DNA of 64,000 bases. Source: WHSW01 sp963722175 (GTDB taxonomy: Bacteria > Actinomycetota > Thermoleophilia > Solirubrobacterales > 70-9). The stretch lies in NCBI GenBank assembly GCA_963722175.1, contig CAVRKA010000007.1, positions 1-64,000 on the forward strand, read 5' to 3'. The position numbers and the translations under genes were made by a program. Positions within the stretch are counted from its first letter, which is position 1, and every line of letters begins with the position of its first letter. Shown one piece after another: positions 35,279-44,056 of this stretch. The notes beneath the pieces were generated by a model. It searched no databases and was not told the DNA's origin. It was given only the letters and a program-made list of their open reading frames with translations.

Positions 35279-35314
35279 CCGTCGGCCGCTCCGCTTCGCG
35301 TCCGCCGCCGACGG
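35279..35314. repeat. GC-rich hairpin between aquaporin and fbiC
   Basis: Arms CCGTCGGC and GCCGACGG pair perfectly around an 20-base loop containing CCGCTTCGCG. It lies just upstream of fbiC and after the aquaporin stop (both minus strand), so it may be a terminator stem without T-run or a REP-like element; similar CTTCGC-centred stems occur at about 20900 and 48400. Confidence 0.5.
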
Positions 35315-35357
35315 GCCATGCCCTCGGCCGACGCATGCCCAAAGGCGTGCTTCGCGC

Positions 35358-36146
35358 TTACTTGTTCCGTTCGCGGACTTCGGCGTCCTTGACGGCCTGG
35401 GCCACCCCGCGGACGTCGGACGTCGGCGGCTCCGAGCCCTCGGCGTACTGCGGCCCCGCAATCACGAAGCGGTATACCGCGAACGCCAGCAGGCCGCCGA
35501 CGATGGGGCCGACGACGTAGGGCCAGGAGTCGCTGAAGCCGTTGAAGGCATCGCCGATCAGCGCCGGGCCGAACCAGCGCGCCGGGTTGAACGAGCCGCC
35601 GGTCAGCGGGCCGAAGATCATCACCGCGAAACCCAGCGTCGAGCCGATCGCCCACGGCGCCCACTCCTGGCGGGCACGTGGGTTGAAGGCCACCGCGCAT
35701 ACGGCCAGCACGAGCAGGAAGGCACCGGTGCCTTCGACCACCGCGGCCGCAAATGACCCGTTTATCAACGGACTGATCGTCGCCGCGCCGTAGTCGGTCG
35801 CGCGCCCCTCGTCGAGCAGCAGCCCCTTGACGGCGAGCGCCCCGAGGACGGCTCCCGAGAGCTGGGCGAGGATGTAGACGACCGCGTCGACTCCGTCGAT
35901 CCGCCGGGCCGCGGCCGCGGCGATCGTAATCGCGGGGTTGAAGTGGCCACCGCTCACCTGCCCGAAGACGATGATCAGGACGAAGAGCATGAACGCGTGG
36001 ACGAGACCGATGACGGCGAAGTCCGATCCGGTCTGGGCCGCCGCGCCCGTGGACAAGTAGAGGCTGACCACGACGCCGATCACGAACACCAGGAAGAACG
36101 TTCCGATCAACTCGGTGATGTAGGCGGCGAGCCCTCGATCCTGCAC
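35358..36146 (-). CDS. Aquaporin (MIP family)
   Basis: 262 residues from GTG 36146, preceded by GAGGAGGA; the longer open frame upstream lacks a ribosome site. Six membrane helices and two NPA boxes: GGHFNPAIT (70-72) and GGSFNPARW (187-189) with the selectivity arginine R190. It would conduct water or small neutral solutes; the N-terminal half has ARRIDG-type turn. Substrate (water versus glycerol) cannot be fixed from the residues seen. Confidence 0.92.
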   Translation of the reverse strand: MQDRGLAAYITELIGTFFLVFVIGVVVSLYLSTGAAAQTGSDFAVIGLVHAFMLFVLIIVFGQVSGGHFNPAITIAAAAARRIDGVDAVVYILAQLSGAVLGALAVKGLLLDEGRATDYGAATISPLINGSFAAAVVEGTGAFLLVLAVCAVAFNPRARQEWAPWAIGSTLGFAVMIFGPLTGGSFNPARWFGPALIGDAFNGFSDSWPYVVGPIVGGLLAFAVYRFVIAGPQYAEGSEPPTSDVRGVAQAVKDAEVRERNK

Positions 36147-36230
36147 TTGAAAATCCTCCTCGGGTGGGGTGCGCGCGGCAGTGTATAGATGAGCGGCGGC
36201 GGGCAACCCCGCGCGAGGCCGGCGGCAGAA

Positions 36231-36770
36231 TCAGCTGCGCCGCGGGGCGTCGTACTCCATCTGCAGGCGTCGTCCGTCGGCGATGACCTCGAGCGCCCTC
36301 TCCCGCGACTGCCAGCCGTCGACCTGGACCTCCTTGCCCTCGAGTTGCTTGTAGACGGAGAAGAAGTGGGTGATCTCACGCTGCAGCTGCGGTGGGATGT
36401 CGTCGAGCGTCTCCGCGTGGCTCCATCCCGGGTCGTGGGTCGGGACGCAGACGACCTTGTCGTCTTCGCCCTTCTCGTCCTGCATCACGAACAGCGCGAT
36501 CGGCTTCACCGGGATCACGCAGCCGGGGAAGGTCGGCTCCGAGACGCAGACCATCGCGTCGAGCGGGTCGCCATCACGGCCGCGGTGGCCCATCAGGAAG
36601 CCGTAGTCGGTTGGATAGACCATCGACGACGAGAGGAAGCGGTCGAGGACGACCTCGTTGATGCCCTCGTCGTACTCGTACTTGTTGCGACTCCCCTTCG
36701 GGATCTCGACGAAGGCGAGCAGCTCGCCCGTGATCGGATGCTCGTCGGTGAGCGGGGCCATCAGTCGCAA
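36231..36770 (-). CDS. ppa: Inorganic pyrophosphatase
   Basis: 179 residues (or 176 if it starts at the internal ATG 36761). Family I soluble PPase: EIPKGSRNKYEYD (22-34), the metal signature DGDPLDAM with D66, D68 and D71, and WSHAETLDDIP. It hydrolyses pyrophosphate to two phosphates, driving synthetase reactions such as the many adenylating enzymes here. Divergent from the lipoprotein gene by 31 bases. Confidence 0.95.
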   Translation of the reverse strand: MRLMAPLTDEHPITGELLAFVEIPKGSRNKYEYDEGINEVVLDRFLSSSMVYPTDYGFLMGHRGRDGDPLDAMVCVSEPTFPGCVIPVKPIALFVMQDEKGEDDKVVCVPTHDPGWSHAETLDDIPPQLQREITHFFSVYKQLEGKEVQVDGWQSRERALEVIADGRRLQMEYDAPRRS

Positions 36771-36801
36771 GGCTATCTGCGACCACTAATCTGCCGCGCT
36801 C

Positions 36802-37764
36802 ATGCAAAGGGTCGTCGCGTCGCTGGCGGCCGTCGTGCTCGCTTTCGCCGCTTTCGGCTGCGGGGACGACGGTGCTGAACCGGGCGCCTCGGATGAGGCG
36901 ACCCTGGTGCTGGACTTCCAGCCCAACGCCGTCCATGCGGGCATCTACACCGCGCTCGCCGACGGCGCCTATGACGACGTCGGCGTCGCGCTCACCGTCC
37001 GCGAGCCGTCGGCGTCGACCGACGCCCCGAAGCTGCTCGCCGCCGGCCGAACCGAGTTCGCGATCCTCGACATCCACGATCTGGCGCTCGCCCGCGAGCG
37101 CGGCCTCGACCTGGTCGGGGTCGGCGCGATCGTCCACCGCCCGCTGGCCGCGGTGATCGCGGGTGACCGCAACGAGGTGAACAGCCCGGGCGACCTGAAT
37201 GGCGGGACGGTCGGGGTCACGGGCTTGCCGTCGGACGACGCGGTGCTCGACGCCGTGCTGGAGTCCAAGGACGTCATTCCCGACTCGGTGAAGCGGGTGA
37301 CGATCGGCTTCGACTCGGTCGCCGCTCTCTCCGCCGAACGGGTGGACGCCGCGACGGCGTTCTGGAACGCGGAGGGCGTGATCCTGCGTCGGCTCGGCCT
37401 GCCGACCCGCGAGTTCCGCGTCGACCACTTCGGCGCGCCCTCGTACCCCGAGCTCGTCCTGACCACGACCCCCGAGACACTCGCCGACGATCCCGAGCTC
37501 GTCGACGACGTGATCGCCGCCACCGGGGACGGGTACGACGCCGTCGTCGCCGACCCGGACGCGGCGCTCGACGACCTGGTCGCCGGCGTCCCGGAGCTCG
37601 ATCGCGACGATCAGCGGGCTCAGCTGCGGGCCCTGCTCGACGCGGACGCCCTTGGGCCGGGGCTCGAGCTCGACCGCGCGACGCTTGACGCCTGGGCTCG
37701 CTGGGAGGGCGAATCCGGGATCGTCGAGCGCCCACCGGCCGTGGAGCGCGCCTTCGACCTCTAG
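36802..37764 (+). CDS. THI5/NMT1-like substrate-binding lipoprotein
   Basis: 320 residues. Lipoprotein signal ending AAFGC with lipidated C20. The mature part is a type II periplasmic-binding-like fold of the ABC thiamine-precursor (NMT1/THI5-like) group: LDFQPNAVHAGIYTALADGAYDDVG near the N-terminus and AGRTEFAILDIHDLALARE. No ABC permease or ATPase gene is adjacent. It could bind a pyrimidine or another small nitrogen compound. Its stop overlaps the convergent gene by 4 bases. Confidence 0.85.
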   Translation: MQRVVASLAAVVLAFAAFGCGDDGAEPGASDEATLVLDFQPNAVHAGIYTALADGAYDDVGVALTVREPSASTDAPKLLAAGRTEFAILDIHDLALARERGLDLVGVGAIVHRPLAAVIAGDRNEVNSPGDLNGGTVGVTGLPSDDAVLDAVLESKDVIPDSVKRVTIGFDSVAALSAERVDAATAFWNAEGVILRRLGLPTREFRVDHFGAPSYPELVLTTTPETLADDPELVDDVIAATGDGYDAVVADPDAALDDLVAGVPELDRDDQRAQLRALLDADALGPGLELDRATLDAWARWEGESGIVERPPAVERAFDL

Positions 37765-38124
37765 AGCGAGCGCCGGGTCCTGAACTCGCGCCGCACGGAT
37801 TCCGGGCGGCCCCACATCTGCACGACCTCGGTGCGACCCTCGTGGAAGTCGCGGACGATCAGCTCGCCGGCGATCCCCTCCTCGTCGAGCAGTGCCAGCG
37901 TTCCCTTGACCGTCTCGGCGGCCGCGGCGTGGCCGAAGCTGTGGGCGACGTTGATCCGGAAGTGCCAGTCCGCATGCGAGTACGGCTGGGCGTTGATCAT
38001 CGTCATCAGCACAGCGGCATCGATGTATTGGGCCTCGTCGGCGATCCGCAGGTCGCAGACGATGTCGGTCCAGTCGGCCGGCAGGCGAGTCGAGCAGCTC
38101 CTGGAAGTCCTCGGCGAGTGCCAC
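37761..38124 (-). pseudogene. Conserved protein of unknown function, frameshifted as given
   Basis: The N-terminus (start 38124, MALAEDFQELLDS) and the remainder (RLPADWTDIVCDLRIADE through YIDAAVLMTMINAQPYS to WGRPESVRREFRTRRSL) are in different frames. Removing one base in the GGCGAG segment at 38083-38088 joins them as LLDS-LPADWTD. The corrected protein has about 121 residues, a conserved but uncharacterised actinobacterial type. It lies directly downstream of the DtxR gene. Confidence 0.75.
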
Positions 38125-38133
38125 GCCGGCAGC

Positions 38134-38829
38134 CTACGCCAGGCTGACGCGCATCGCCGCGGCGAGGCGATGGCCGAGCACGTGCTCGGTGCCGTCGACC
38201 TCCACGAACAGCGGGCCCTCGAACGGCTCACGCGCGCGAAGGACGAGTTCGAGCCCGGGGTGGATCCCGCGCTGGTCGAGGTAGCGCAGCATCTCGGAAT
38301 CGCGGTCCGAGACGCGCTCGAACCTGCCCCGGTCGCCCGCCTCGAGCTCGGTCAGGGCGACCGTCGCCTCGTCGGTGAGGTCGAGCTCGGCGCTCGGGAT
38401 CGGGTCACCATGCGGGTCGCGGCTCGGGTCGCCGAGCTTCTTCGCGATCAGCCGCTCGAGGTCCTCGGAGATGTAGTGCTCGAGCACCTCGGCCTCGTCG
38501 TGGACCCGGTCCCACGGCATCCCGAGCGCGTCGGCAAGGTAGGACTCGAGCAGCCGGTGGTGGCGAATCACCTCGAGCGCGACCCGCTCGCCCGCCACGG
38601 TCAGCCGGACGCCGTGGTACGGCTCGTACTCGACCAGGCCGCCCTCCGCCATCCGCTTCAGCATCGCGGTCACGGTCCCCGGCGAGACGCCGAGCATCTC
38701 GGCGAGCGCTGACGTCCCGACCGGGCCCGACTCGCGGCCGGCGAGCGCGTAGATCGTCTTCGCGTAGTCCTCGACCGCCTCGGTGTTGGCGGCGCCACGC
38801 TCGCGCCGGGTGTGGGCGTCGGCGCCCAT
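38134..38829 (-). CDS. DtxR/MntR-family metal-dependent repressor
   Basis: 231 residues. N-terminal winged helix (ALAEMLGVSPGTVTAMLKRMAEGGLVEYEPYHG), dimer/metal domain (LEHYISEDLERLIAKKLGDPSRDPHGDPIP) and a C-terminal SH3-like FeoA domain (about 160-231). The family represses metal uptake genes when bound to Fe(II) or Mn(II). Last gene of the multicopper oxidase-ZIP-DtxR run; its start codon overlaps the ZIP stop by one base. Self-control by the palindrome upstream of the operon is likely. Confidence 0.92.
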   Translation of the reverse strand: MGADAHTRRERGAANTEAVEDYAKTIYALAGRESGPVGTSALAEMLGVSPGTVTAMLKRMAEGGLVEYEPYHGVRLTVAGERVALEVIRHHRLLESYLADALGMPWDRVHDEAEVLEHYISEDLERLIAKKLGDPSRDPHGDPIPSAELDLTDEATVALTELEAGDRGRFERVSDRDSEMLRYLDQRGIHPGLELVLRAREPFEGPLFVEVDGTEHVLGHRLAAAMRVSLA

Positions 38830-40034
38830 CAGACGTTGACCAGCAGACCGGTCAGATAGAGGACGGCGATCCCGGCGAGCAGCCCGGCCACCGCGCCGAC
38901 GTGCAGGGCGCGGCCGGTGTCGTCGCGCATCGACGGGACGAGCTGCCAGATCACCTGCGCGATCGCCCCGACCCCGGCCCCGAACAGGAACGCCGCCAGG
39001 CTCGGGTTGAAGGCGGCGGCGCCGATCCAGGCGCCCAGGATCGCGGGCGCTCCGGCGATCAGCCCCAGGGTCAGCAGACGGCCCAGCCCGGGCGCGCGGT
39101 CGGCGAGCGGCGCGACGATCGCCAGTCCCTCGGTCGTGTTGTGGATCGCGAAGCCGACGACCAGGAACGCGCCAAGGGCGAGCGCCCCCGAGCTATAGGC
39201 CGAACCGATCGCGAGGCCCTCGCCGAGGTTGTGCAGGCCGATCCCGATCGCGACCATCAGCGCCAGGTAGCCGCCGGCGGCGCCTGCCGCGGACGCCGCC
39301 TCGCGGCGGCGGCTCAGGTACGAGTCGACGCCGGCGAGGAGGAGGAAGGCGACCATCGCGCCGAGGAAGACGAGCGCCGTCCCGCCAAACGCGGTCGGCG
39401 CGGAGCCGGCGATCTCCAGCCCCTCGAGCCCGGCGTCGACGAGCAGGAATGCGAGCAGCCCGACCGTGAACGCGATCAGGATCCGCAGCCACTCGGCGCC
39501 GACCCGGCGCACGAACGGCAGCCACAGCATCCCGAGCGAGACCGGGATCACGCCGACGTAGATCCCGAGCAGCGCCATCAGGCCGAAGAAGTCGGTGTCC
39601 GTCTCGGGTGTCTCGGCGGCGACCGGGATCTCGTGCTCGATCGTGCCGCCGGTCGAGGTGAGCAGGAAGATCGAGTAGGCCTCGCCCTCGATCCACGGAT
39701 AGGCGATCTCGAGCGTCGTCGATCCGAGCCGCCCGAGCGTCGTCCCGTCCGTTGCCGCGAACGAGACGTAGCCGTCATTGACGGCCACCTGGGCGATCTG
39801 CACCGGGTCGGGGCCGTCGTTGCGGATCGTGAGCTCGATCGTCCCCGGATGCAGGACCGTCTTCTCGACCGCGATCTCCTCGACCGGCGGGCCGGTCCGG
39901 TCGCCGAGGCCCGGGCCGCCGAGCAGCGCAAAGGCCCCGATCGCAGCTCCGATCAAGAGCAGCGGCACGAGCCCGAGCACCCAGGGCGAGACCCGCTCCA
40001 GGGAGCCTCCGGCGATCGCTCCGCGCGCCTCCAC
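38829..40034 (-). CDS. ZIP-family metal transporter with extracytoplasmic domain
   Basis: 401 residues from GTG 40034, three bases after the stop of the multicopper oxidase gene. Eight or so helices; the ZIP metal-path motifs are IGIGLHNLGEGLAIGSAY and GFAIHNTTEGLAIVAP (His/Asn/Glu on helices IV and V). Unusually, residues of about 35-150 form a soluble beta domain between the first helix and the rest (IELTIRNDGPDPVQIAQV). It would bring in Zn, Fe or Mn. Co-operonic with a multicopper oxidase and DtxR. Confidence 0.9.
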   Translation of the reverse strand: MEARGAIAGGSLERVSPWVLGLVPLLLIGAAIGAFALLGGPGLGDRTGPPVEEIAVEKTVLHPGTIELTIRNDGPDPVQIAQVAVNDGYVSFAATDGTTLGRLGSTTLEIAYPWIEGEAYSIFLLTSTGGTIEHEIPVAAETPETDTDFFGLMALLGIYVGVIPVSLGMLWLPFVRRVGAEWLRILIAFTVGLLAFLLVDAGLEGLEIAGSAPTAFGGTALVFLGAMVAFLLLAGVDSYLSRRREAASAAGAAGGYLALMVAIGIGLHNLGEGLAIGSAYSSGALALGAFLVVGFAIHNTTEGLAIVAPLADRAPGLGRLLTLGLIAGAPAILGAWIGAAAFNPSLAAFLFGAGVGAIAQVIWQLVPSMRDDTGRALHVGAVAGLLAGIAVLYLTGLLVNV

Positions 40035-40036
40035 GG

Positions 40037-41170
40037 TCAGGTCACCTGGAAGAAGCCGGTCCAGCCGAGCTCGGCGAATTCCGAGATGTGGGCGTGGAAC
40101 ATGTAGCGGCCGGGGTGCGGGAAGCGCAGCTCGAGGATTCCGCGCTGGCCCTGGCCCTGGATGATCGTGTCGGTGAACTCGGTCGGCTGCAGCGAGGTCC
40201 CGGTCGGGTAGTAGTGGAAGAAGTTGGCGTGGACGTGGAACGAGTTCAGGAAGTCGAACTCGAGGATGTTCACGAGGTGGATGCGGACGAGCTCGTTTCG
40301 TTTCACCTGCACCGGGTCGTCGACGTAGTGGAAGCCGACCGTGTTGACGGCGTAGACCTCGTTCGCGCCGTCGAAGTTGGTGTCGAAGCCGTTCATCACC
40401 ATCACCAGGTCGTCGGCCTCGGGGCGTCCCTGCTTCGGGTCGATGATGAAGGCGCCGTAGAGCCCGCGGGTGATGTGCGCGGCGAGCGGCGAGAGGTGGC
40501 AGTGGTAGAGGTGGAGGCCGAAGGGCTCGGCGTCGAACTCGTACGTGAAGCTGGCGCCCGGGGCGATCGCGCCGCCCCCGCGTCCCTCGCCGATCCCGGG
40601 CATCCCGTCCATGAACGCCGTGTGGACGCCGTGGAAGTGGATCGTGTGCGGGTGCTCGGAGCCGTTGACGAAGCGGATCCGCAGCGCGTCCCCCTCGTTG
40701 CAGCGCAGGGTCGGCCCGGGGACGCGGCCGTTGTAGGTCCAGGCGGGGTAGAACACGCCGGGCGCGACCTCGATCTCCCTGTCGGAGGCGACCAGGTCCC
40801 ATTCGCGCAGCACCCGCCCGCTCGCCAGCCGGGTCGTCCGCCCGTAGTCGAAGTCGCGCAGGATCTCGGTCGGGTCGAAACCGTTGCGGAGGTGGTCGAC
40901 GGCGCCCGGGACGAAGCCCGCGTGGGCGGTGTTCGCCATGTGACCGGAGTGGGCCATCCGCCCGACCTCGTCCCCGGTCGCGGCGCTGGCGCTCCCGCCG
41001 CTGAGCGCGTCGTGAACGCCCTGGTGGGGGACCGTCTCGTGCAGCAGGGCCAGGGCCGGCGCGGCGGCGACGCCTCCGGCCAGCAGCTTGCGCCGGCTGA
41101 TCCCCGTGCGGGGCTTACGCTCGTCGGATGCGGCCTTCTCCGGCTGATTTTGGTCCTGATTTTGGCTCAT
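40037..41170 (-). CDS. Two-domain multicopper oxidase, Tat-exported
   Basis: 377 residues. N-terminal Tat signal with ISRRKLLAGG. Cupredoxin copper ligands: H175, H178 and H180 (HTIHFHG), H223-C224-H225 (YHCHL) with H232, H312/H314 (FHVHANFFH) and H359/H361 (FHAHISEF). The four HxH pairs form the trinuclear centre; the type 1 cysteine is in domain 1, while the position in domain 2 is Ala, so this is a two-domain MCO with one type 1 site; axial position is Leu (GLYG). Related NirK nitrite reductases have a similar frame but differ in ligands. Probable metal oxidase role with the ZIP transporter (inference). Confidence 0.9.
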   Translation of the reverse strand: MSQNQDQNQPEKAASDERKPRTGISRRKLLAGGVAAAPALALLHETVPHQGVHDALSGGSASAATGDEVGRMAHSGHMANTAHAGFVPGAVDHLRNGFDPTEILRDFDYGRTTRLASGRVLREWDLVASDREIEVAPGVFYPAWTYNGRVPGPTLRCNEGDALRIRFVNGSEHPHTIHFHGVHTAFMDGMPGIGEGRGGGAIAPGASFTYEFDAEPFGLHLYHCHLSPLAAHITRGLYGAFIIDPKQGRPEADDLVMVMNGFDTNFDGANEVYAVNTVGFHYVDDPVQVKRNELVRIHLVNILEFDFLNSFHVHANFFHYYPTGTSLQPTEFTDTIIQGQGQRGILELRFPHPGRYMFHAHISEFAELGWTGFFQVT

Positions 41171-41182
41171 GAGAAGCAGAAG

Positions 41183-41196
41183 TTTGACACGTCAAA
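41183..41196. promoter_or_regulatory. Palindromic operator candidate (DtxR/MntR type)
   Basis: TTTGAC-AC-GTCAAA, a perfect 6+6 bp dyad 13 bases upstream of the multicopper oxidase start and 36 bases upstream of the divergent ygfZ start (41232). The operon it would control ends with a DtxR-family repressor. No other copy was noticed. Confidence 0.6.
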
Positions 41197-41231
41197 ATCA
41201 CATTGCAAGCGCGGCCTTAAACTCGACTCCG

Positions 41232-42179
41232 ATGTCCACGACCGAAGTCGAGCTCGACGGCCAGTACCGCATCCTGCGCGAGGGGGCGGGCGTGGTCGAG
41301 CGGGTCGGCCGCCGGGTCATCGAGGTCCGCGGAACGGAGGCCGGCGCGTACCTGCAGAGCCAGCTGACTCAGGACGTCGAATCGCTCGAGCCCGGGAGCG
41401 GCGCGTACTCGGCTCTGCTCGACCGCAAGGGTCACATGCAGGGCGACATGCGTGTCCTGCGCCTCGATGACGCTTTCGGCATCGGCACCGAGGAGGTGGC
41501 CGCTCCGGCTGTCATCTCGCACCTCGACCGCTACAAGATCGGGCGGGACGTGGAGGTCGATCGACCGTACGGACGAGCTCGCCGTCGTCTCGGTGGTCGG
41601 CCCAGCCGCGATCCAGCAGGTAGTCGGCGGTCCGCTCGGGCCCGAGCACGCGCACCGCGAGCACGACGTGGGCGGGCTCGACGACCGTCGCCATCGGCGA
41701 CCGACCTCGGCGTCGACCTCACCTTGGCCCGCGGCGACGTCGAGGCACTCCTCGCCGCGCTCGCCGAGCGCGGGGTCGAGCCGGTCATCGAGGAGGCCGC
41801 CGAGATCGTCCGGGTCGAGGGCGGGCGGCCGCGGTTCGGGCGCGAGATGACGACCGCGACGATCCCCCAGGAGGCGGGAATCAACGAACGGGCGATCAGC
41901 TTCACGAAGGGGTGCTACATCGGCCAGGAGACGGTCGCCCGCCTCCACTACAAGGGCAAGCCGAACCGTCACCTCCGCGGCCTGCGGCTCGCCGCGCCGG
42001 CGACCGCCGGCGATCCGGTCCTTCTCGGTGAGCGCGAGCTGGGGACGATCGGGACCGCGGTCCTCTCCCCCGCCCACGGCCCGATCGCGCTCGCGGTCCT
42101 GCGCCGCGAGGCCGAGCCGGGGAGCACGGTCGAGGTCGGCGGCTCGATCGCCGCCGAGGTCGTCGAGCTCCCGTTCTAG
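41232..42179 (+). pseudogene. ygfZ: Folate-binding YgfZ-type protein, frameshifted as given
   Basis: Aminomethyltransferase-like folate protein for Fe-S cluster repair. The first frame gives YRILREGAGVVERVGRRVIEV and AYLQSQLTQDVESLEPGSGAYSALLDRKGHM; a second frame gives RTDELAVVSVVGPAA through EHAHREHDVGG; a third frame would supply STTVAI; the original frame resumes ATDLGVDL and includes the signature KGCYIGQETVARLHYKGKPNRHLRGL. So three single-base insertions lie near 41556-41570, 41671-41677 and 41691-41703, and their sum restores frame. The corrected length is about 314 residues. Confidence 0.85.
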
Positions 42180-42243
42180 CCGAAGCCGGCGGCGAGGCCC
42201 AACCGGCTCGGCAGGGGTCCCGTTCGGCTAGGGTTGCGCCACG

Positions 42244-42650
42244 ATGAGCTTGCAGAGGAGGCTGATCGCCGGGCTCGCGCTGGTCGCGTGCCGCGACGGC
42301 ACTCGCCGCCTGCGGCGAGGACGACTTCGTGAACAACCCGCGGCCGGCGGCACCGATCTCGCTCAGCGCTCGGATCGGCGACGACGGCGTCACCCTCGGC
42401 CCCACCGAGGTCGGAGCGGGCCTCGCCAACATCACGATCTCGAACCAGACGCCCGACCCGGCGCGGCTGGTCCTGGAGGGCCCGCACTGACGAGTCCAGC
42501 GACGAGATCATCGCCGGCGGCACCGGCTCGGTCAAGCTCGCGCTCGAGGAGGGCGAGTACCTGGTCTCGACCGGCGAAGGCACCGGCGAGACCGAGCTCA
42601 TCGTCGGTCCCGAGCGCGCGAGCTCGCAGAACGAGCTGCTGCTGCCGTAG
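42244..42650 (+). pseudogene. Small lipoprotein, frameshifted as given
   Basis: Three frame segments read as one protein of about 135 residues: signal MSLQRRLIAGLALVA, then AATALAACGEDDF (lipobox LAAC) continuing as ISLSARIGDDGVTLGPTEVGAGLANITISNQT, and after a second shift DESSDEIIAGGTGSVKLALEEGEYLVSTGEGTGE through NELLLP to the TAG at 42648. Shifts fall near 42284-42292 (one base missing) and 42481-42490 (one extra). The mature part looks like a cupredoxin-like beta domain but has no copper ligands. Function unknown. Confidence 0.65.
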
Positions 42651-42661
42651 CGCGTTCGGTG

Positions 42662-43940
42662 CTACTCGGCGGCGCCGTGCGCTGCCGCCGCGACCAAGCC
42701 CTCGATCCGCAGCAGGCACCGCTCGACGTCGGCGACCATCTCGTCGAACTCCTCGCGGGCGGTCTCGGCGCTGTTGGTGACGCTGGTGAGCGACTTGCGC
42801 ACCCGGTTGGCGCGCTTCAGCCGCGCCGCTGCCTCCTCGGCGGCGTCGCGGACGCCCGCGGCGTCGACCTCGAGCTCCTCGCTCCTGGTGGCGATGATCC
42901 GCGCGCCGCACGTAGCGGTAGACGAGCCGGAGCGCCAGCGGGTCCGGATCGTCGCGGTCGAGGACGGCGATGATCTTGTTGCCCTGGTACTCGGTCAGCT
43001 CGTCGAGCCCCGACGGCACCTTGTCCTCGCCGGCGACGACGAGGACGGCGAAGGCGGCGTCGCGCTCGCCCATGCATGCGTTGAGCTCGGTCCAGGCGTC
43101 GTTCTTCGACAGCCGCTTGTTCTTCGCCTCGAAGACGACCGTCGCCAGCGGGTTGCCGAGCTGACCGCCGATCTCGACCACCGTGTCGCCCTTCTTGCCG
43201 CCGGACTCCGTCGACGCGTCGCCGACGTGGTGGGCGGCGTCGCCCTGCGCCTGCGCGAGCTCGCTCGATCGTCGCGTGCACGAGCTCCTCGAACGTACGC
43301 CCCTTGGCGGTTCCGCGCTCGGCCTCCTCGGCGACCCGTGAGTCGGCGTCGGTCGCGCTCCTTGAGCTCGACCAGCTCGCGCTTCAGCTCGGCGATCACC
43401 TTGCGGTTCTCCTCACCCTCGGCCTGCTGGCGCGAGCCCAACTCCTTGTACACCTTGACCATCGCGTCCTTGAAGTCGAACAGCGGGTTCGAGCCCTCCT
43501 GGGCCGAGAACTGCTTCATCAGCGCCTCGCGCTGCTCGGTCAGCGCCCGCTTCAGCAGCTCGTCGATGTCCTTCTGCACCGAGCCGTCGCGCGCAGCCGT
43601 CGAAGGTCGCCGTGATCCGCTCGGCGAGCAGCTCGTCGCCGGACTCGAGCGCCCGGCCGAGCCGCTCGCGCAGCTCCGCCGCTTGACGCTCGAACTCCGC
43701 CCGCACGTAGTCGGTCTCGGCGGCGGTGCCCTCGCGCTCGAGCACCCGGGCGCCGATCTCGATCGCGTCGCGCACCGTCTGGGAGGCCGCGTGGCCGGCC
43801 TCGGCGCGCTCGCGGACGAGCTTCGCGGCGCGGGCGTCCTCGACCGTCAGCGACTCGATCACGAGCCGGTCGTCGAGCGCGCGGACGGTGCCGTCGGGCC
43901 CGTGGTCGAGGGGGAGCTGTGGTCTTTCGGATGCTTCCAT
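42662..43940 (-). pseudogene. Coiled-coil protein with PD-(D/E)xK-like (DUF2130-type) domain, frameshifted as given
   Basis: About 425 residues spread over five frame segments: MEASERPQLPLDHG and AEFERQAAELRERL (N-terminal coiled coil), VQKDIDELLKRALTEQREALM, GTAKGRTFEELVHATIE, then KKGDTVVEIGGQLGNPLATVVFEAKNKR with ELNACMGERDAAFAVLVVAG and ALRLVYRYVR, and a C-terminal helix ARIIATRSEELEVDAAGV to AAAAHGAAE. Shifts lie near 43591-43598, 43345-43354, 43257-43268 and 42899-42909. The D...FEAK block has the acidic and lysine residues of a restriction-like nuclease fold as in DUF2130. Divergent from ccr by 116 bases. Confidence 0.7.
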
Positions 43941-44056
43941 GGGAACTTGTCAAGGTAGTCGCGGCCCTCGGACGCGAACCTGACCGGCAGCGGGGTTCCA
44001 TCGCGGGAGGGTCGTCTAGCATCCGCCGCGCTCTTCAACCGACGAGAGGGAGAAAC

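Noticed and set aside
40037..41170. Copper nitrite reductase (NirK)
   Set aside because: The ligand set has four HxH pairs with the type 1 Cys in domain 1 and lacks the NirK Met and Asp, so a two-domain multicopper oxidase fits better.
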